From an uncultured Eisenbergiella sp. (lineage in GTDB: Bacteria; Bacillota; Clostridia; Lachnospirales; Lachnospiraceae): DNA of 8,137 bases. The stretch lies in contig CARDPF010000135.1 in NCBI GenBank assembly GCA_948960675.1, positions 1-8,137 on the forward strand, in the 5' to 3' direction. How positions within the stretch are numbered: the first letter of the stretch is position 1; each line of letters begins with the position of its first letter. This document shows positions 5,100 through 8,137 of this stretch, in pieces. The position numbers and the translations under genes were made by a program. The notes beneath the pieces are model-generated. The model had not been told where the DNA came from, made no database searches, and saw only the letters and a list, made by a program, of their open reading frames with translations.

Positions 5100-5621
5100 T
5101 TAGTCCGCAAAGGTTTCCGCAGGTTCCGTTTCGTCCATGCCGTTCCAGTCCGGTTCATCCGGCCCGGAAAGGATCATCACATTCTCGTCCTCCGGATACC
5201 GGCCCTGCAGTAGGATGGCGACATAGTTGATTCGCTTCATGGCCCTGGAATAGTTTTCCCGCGCCGCTTCAGCCAACGCGTCGTCATAGCCCTCCGCATA
5301 AGTTTCGTGGTAGAGCCGGGCCGCTTCCTGCAGGTATTCGGCCGCTTCCATTGCCGTCTCCTGCACGTTTTCAAAGGGATCCGGATATTCCATGGATGCA
5401 AGCGAATGAAAAAGAACGGTCATATTGTCCAGCTGGGCGAGCATATCCTCCACCGCCGTTTCGGAATTGGGGTCAATGTTTTCCAAGTTGACCACGGCAG
5501 TGGACAGGGAATCATAAAAGCTGTCCATTTCGTCGTGGAAGGTATCCAACTGTTGGCTTTTGCCGCAGCCTGTACAGAGAAAAAGTCCGGTGCATAAGAG
5601 CAGGAAAACGATTTTTTTCAT
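5100..5621 (-). CDS. Putative lipoprotein of unknown function
   Basis: A 173-residue protein. ATG at 5619-5621 follows AAGGAG with a 9-base gap. The N-terminus is a lipoprotein signal: MKK, a hydrophobic stretch (IVFLLLCTGLFL), then a lipobox ending C-T-G-Cys19, so the mature protein should be lipid-anchored on the outer face of the membrane. Cysteine at -3 is unusual but tolerated. The mature part is very acidic and almost all predicted helix from about 25 to 140 (for example TAMEAAEYLQEAARLYHET), suggesting a helical bundle. The last 30 residues are Pro/Asp/Glu-rich and probably disordered. I do not recognise a family. It is a single-gene unit, convergent with suf and divergent from metH, so context gives no clue. 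Confidence 0.85.
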   Translation of the reverse strand: MKKIVFLLLCTGLFLCTGCGKSQQLDTFHDEMDSFYDSLSTAVVNLENIDPNSETAVEDMLAQLDNMTVLFHSLASMEYPDPFENVQETAMEAAEYLQEAARLYHETYAEGYDDALAEAARENYSRAMKRINYVAILLQGRYPEDENVMILSGPDEPDWNGMDETEPAETFAD

Positions 5622-5656
5622 TCCAAATATCTCCTTCGTTTACAAAATCCCATTCA

Positions 5657-5685
5657 AATCTACCATAATGCGGCAAGAAATGCAA
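5657..5685 (-). promoter_or_regulatory. Predicted promoter of the lipoprotein gene
   Basis: On the minus strand, TTGCAT (plus 5680-5685) and TAGATT (plus 5657-5662) are spaced by 17 bases. The predicted start near 5650 gives a leader of about 28 bases ahead of the ATG. Confidence 0.45.
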
Positions 5686-5735
5686 GATTTGATTATATAT
5701 GCGCCTTTCTTTTTGCGAATTTTCATGATAGAATA

Positions 5736-5767
5736 AGTAACAGTTCAGACTTGTCTGAACTGTTACT
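5736..5767. promoter_or_regulatory. 15-bp perfect palindrome in the metH upstream region
   Basis: AGTAACAGTTCAGAC (5736-5750) and GTCTGAACTGTTACT (5753-5767) are exact reverse complements with only TT between them. TAGAAT at 5729-5734, just upstream, could be a -10 (its -35 is unclear), in which case the palindrome covers the start of the metH transcript. There is no T-run on either side, so it is not a normal terminator. It may be a repressor operator, an mRNA 5' hairpin, or a dispersed repeat: its GTTACTA end is shared with the element at 630-750. Confidence 0.55.
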
Positions 5768-5800
5768 AAAATAAAACGATACCTTCAAGCCGGAGGGGTT

Positions 5801-5833
5801 ATGTTTATAAAACAGGCAGGGAGTTTGCGATGA
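5801..5833 (+). CDS. Possible 10-codon leader peptide overlapping metH start
   Basis: ATG 5801 lies 4 bases after a strong GGAGG (5792-5796) and encodes MFIKQAGSLR, ending at TGA 5831-5833. That stop overlaps the metH ATG in the classic ATGA arrangement, in a different frame. The geometry suits translational coupling: ribosomes ending here would restart at metH. The peptide has no run of Met or Cys codons that would make it a classic attenuator, and it may be chance. Confidence 0.35.
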   Translation: MFIKQAGSLR

Positions 5834-8137
5834 CAAAAGAAGCATTTGGAAAAGCAGCCGCACAGCGGCTTTTGTTTCTGGACGGCGCCACCGGTTCCAA
5901 TCTGCAAAAAGCAGGAATGCCCACAGGTGTTTGTCCGGAATTGTGGATTACAAAACATCCGCAGGTGTTGGAGGAGCTGCAGCGCGCTTATATAGAAGCC
6001 GGAAGTAATATTGTGTATGCGCCTACGTTTACGGCCAACCGGATCAAGCTCAAGGAATTCGGACTGGAAGAACAGATCGAAGCGCTCAATCATACGCTGG
6101 TGGATATTTCCCGCAGGGCTGCGGGCAAAAAAGCGTGGGTTGCCGGGGATCTGACCATGACAGGGGAACAGCTTGCCCCAATAGGAAAGCTGGATTTTGA
6201 AGAACTCGTTACCGTATATAAGGAACAGATCGGGTATTTGGCGGATGCAGGCGTGGATCTTTTGGTGGTGGAAACGATGATGAGCCTGCAGGAGTCAAGG
6301 GCGGCCCTGATAGCCGCAAAGGAGACCTGCCCGGATTTACCGGTGATGGCAACGATGACATTCGAGGCGGATGGCAGGGCGCTTTTTGGGACGGACGCCC
6401 GGACGGCGGCCGTGGTGCTGGAAAGCCTGGGAGCGGATGCGGTGGGGGCCAACTGTTCCACGGGGCCCGCCCAGATGGCGGGGGTAATCCGGCAGATGGC
6501 GCAGGCAGTTGATGTTCCGGTTATTGCGAAGCCGAATGCGGGACTGCCGTCACTGGATGCGCGGGGACGGACGGTTTACGATATGGGAGCCGAAGCGTTC
6601 GGCCATGAAATGGGTCTTTTGTGGGAAGCCGGGGCATCCGTGCTGGGCGGCTGCTGCGGTACGACGCCGGAGCATATAGCCGCTATGACAGGGGTGCTTT
6701 CCCAAAAGCAGCCGGTCTGTCGGCAGCATTTGGAGCGGGGATATCTGACTTCCGAGCGGATGACGGTGTCCTTTGGCTTGGACGATCCTTTTTTGATTGT
6801 GGGGGAACGGATCAATCCGACGGGAAAAAAAGCGCTGCAGGCGCAGCTTCGGGAAGGGGATTTTGATCTGGTAACACGCTTTGCAAAGGAGCAGGAGGAG
6901 CGCGGCGCATCCATATTGGATGTAAATTTCGGCATGAGCGGTATTGATGAAAAGGAAGTGATGCTGCAGGCGCTGGAGGAGATTGCCGCAGTGACCAACC
7001 TTCCCCTGTCCTTGGATTCCAGTCATGTGGAGGTGCTGGAGGCAGCCCTGCGCCGCTATCCCGGCAGGGCCCTTGTCAATTCCGTGTCGTTGGAAACCGA
7101 AAAATTTGAGAAGCTGCTTCCCCTTGTCAAAAAGTATGGGGCGATGTTTATTCTGCTTCCCCTTTCAGACCGGGGGCTTCCGGACAGCCTCACAGAAAAA
7201 ATAGGGATTATCGAGAAGATAAAAAAACGGGCGCTGCAGCTTGGCATACGCAGACAGGACATTGTGGTGGACGGACTTGTGACCACGGTGGGCGCCAACA
7301 AAAGGGCAGCGCTGGAAACGCTGGAAACCATCCGGTATTGTAAGAACAACGGGCTTGCCACAACCTGCGGCCTTTCCAATATTTCTTTTGGCCTCCCGGA
7401 GAGGGGCAGTGTCAACACCGCTTTTTTAACCATGGCGATTGCGGCGGGCCTGACCATGGCCATTGCAAACCCCAGCCAGGATTTGCTGGTGGGAGCCGCC
7501 TTTGCCTCCGATCTTTTGCTGGTCAGGGAAGAGGGGGATATCCGCTATATCGGTTTTGCGGATGCAGCCAAAGCGCGCAGGGAGCAGGAAGCGGCCCAAG
7601 TGGAAACGCGGATGCGGCTGGAGGCTTGGACGAAGGTCCGCGATTTTGCGGTGAGCCAGGGCGCGGCAGCAGACGGCGGCGGGACGGGGGCAAACGCGGC
7701 GGCGGTTTTGGGGCGGGCAGGACAGGAAAAGGATCCGGAAGCACAAAACAAAACGGAGACCATACCGTTACAAATGCCGCAGCAGGAGAAAGCGGGGTAC
7801 GCTGCAGCGCAGTGGGAAGAAGCAGCACAGGCAGTTGGAACCGCCGTCTTAAAAGGGAACCGCAAGGCAATCGGGCAATTGACGCAAAAAGCCCTGGACG
7901 CCGGGATTTCGGCACAGGATCTTTTACAGAAATACCTGCTTCCCGCCATCAACGAGGTGGGGGAACTGTTTGATAAGGGAAAATATTTTTTGCCGCAGCT
8001 GATTGGCAGCGCGGAGGCGATGAAGCTGTCCATCGGCGTTTTGGAACCCCTGCTTTTGGAGTCCAAAGGCGGGGAGGAAATGCCGGTGGTGGTGATTGCC
8101 ACCGTGCAGGGGGATATCCATGATATCGGCAAAAACC
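5830..8137 (+). CDS. metH: Cobalamin-dependent methionine synthase MetH, 5' part
   Basis: The frame is open for 769 codons to the right edge. ATG 5830 follows AGGGAG with 6 bases. The enzyme moves a methyl group from methyltetrahydrofolate through cobalamin to homocysteine, making methionine. The homocysteine domain (about 10-300) has DGATGSNL, zinc ligands Cys209 (GANCSTGP) and Cys275-Cys276 (GGCCGTTPEH). The folate (pterin) domain (about 318-565) has VGERINPTGKK, ILDVNFG, LSLDSS and the segment GLSNISFGLP. The cobalamin cap helices (about 665-745) include GELFDKGKYFLPQLI. The cobalamin domain begins with DIHDIG, in which His764 is the axial ligand, and is cut by the edge. A 60-residue Ala/Gly/Gln-rich linker (about 605-665) between folate and cap domains is longer than usual. 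Whether the AdoMet reactivation domain follows is not visible; many clostridial MetH proteins lack it. Confidence 0.95.
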   Translation, partial: MTKEAFGKAAAQRLLFLDGATGSNLQKAGMPTGVCPELWITKHPQVLEELQRAYIEAGSNIVYAPTFTANRIKLKEFGLEEQIEALNHTLVDISRRAAGKKAWVAGDLTMTGEQLAPIGKLDFEELVTVYKEQIGYLADAGVDLLVVETMMSLQESRAALIAAKETCPDLPVMATMTFEADGRALFGTDARTAAVVLESLGADAVGANCSTGPAQMAGVIRQMAQAVDVPVIAKPNAGLPSLDARGRTVYDMGAEAFGHEMGLLWEAGASVLGGCCGTTPEHIAAMTGVLSQKQPVCRQHLERGYLTSERMTVSFGLDDPFLIVGERINPTGKKALQAQLREGDFDLVTRFAKEQEERGASILDVNFGMSGIDEKEVMLQALEEIAAVTNLPLSLDSSHVEVLEAALRRYPGRALVNSVSLETEKFEKLLPLVKKYGAMFILLPLSDRGLPDSLTEKIGIIEKIKKRALQLGIRRQDIVVDGLVTTVGANKRAALETLETIRYCKNNGLATTCGLSNISFGLPERGSVNTAFLTMAIAAGLTMAIANPSQDLLVGAAFASDLLLVREEGDIRYIGFADAAKARREQEAAQVETRMRLEAWTKVRDFAVSQGAAADGGGTGANAAAVLGRAGQEKDPEAQNKTETIPLQMPQQEKAGYAAAQWEEAAQAVGTAVLKGNRKAIGQLTQKALDAGISAQDLLQKYLLPAINEVGELFDKGKYFLPQLIGSAEAMKLSIGVLEPLLLESKGGEEMPVVVIATVQGDIHDIGKN

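Noticed and set aside
7545..8132. Long minus-strand open frames inside metH (up to 195 codons), and others at 6550-7026 and 7056-7463
   Set aside because: They are antisense to a continuous MetH frame with intact catalytic motifs. They lack ribosome-binding sites and have Pro/Ser/Arg-rich compositions typical of shadows of GC-rich genes.
1..8137. CRISPR array, integrase, phage or conjugation genes
   Set aside because: No regularly spaced direct repeats and no protein with such motifs were found on either strand.

Overview
The window looks like chromosome of a Gram-positive anaerobe of the class Clostridia, most likely Lachnospiraceae or a close relative (inference). Reasons: strong GGAGG-type ribosome-binding sites at nearly every gene, a two-gene sufCB-type iron-sulfur locus with no sufS/sufU/sufD beside it, an anaerobe-type Crp/Fnr regulator next to a short thioredoxin, and a cobalamin-dependent MetH. 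The left 850 bases are AT-rich and look accessory; from about 3.2 kb on the DNA is GC-richer and looks like core genome.

Layout. 1-379: the 3' end of a RelE/ParE-type toxin gene followed at once by a small gene that is probably its antitoxin. 380-892: a 510-base stretch with no established gene but much structure: a 15-pair hairpin holding a possible 28-codon ORF, an 8-bp GC-rich hairpin, and a 121-base element with 12-bp inverted terminal repeats around a 10-bp hairpin, which looks like a small dispersed (MITE-like) repeat. 893-1612: a zinc-dependent phospholipase C-like protein. 1662-2336: a Crp/Fnr-family regulator whose 3' end overlaps that of a convergent thioredoxin gene (2325-2633, minus strand). 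2634-2764: a divergent control region holding a GTGAC-N3-GTCAC palindrome. 2765-3190: a GNAT acetyltransferase. 3233-4978: a sufCB (SMS-like) operon with a clear promoter and two tandem hairpins in its 5' leader, closed by a 21-bp perfect stem-loop terminator (4994-5038). 5100-5621, minus strand: an acidic lipoprotein of unknown function. 5622-5829: a divergent control region with a 15-bp perfect palindrome and a 10-codon upstream ORF that overlaps the metH start. 5830-8137: cobalamin-dependent methionine synthase MetH, open at the right edge, which falls inside the first cobalamin-binding motif.

How the parts may work together. The regulator's recognition helix carries R-E-x-x-x-R, the CRP-type arrangement that reads GTGA half-sites, and a matching palindrome lies about 43 bases upstream of the predicted thioredoxin start, the usual place for a class II activator. 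A small regulator-thioredoxin redox circuit is therefore a testable reading. The SufC/SufB-like pair would build Fe-S clusters. MetH is an independent one-carbon/methionine gene. No CRISPR array, integrase, phage gene, rRNA or tRNA is visible. I see no unmistakable new multi-gene system. The most unexplained DNA is 380-850 and the metH leader.
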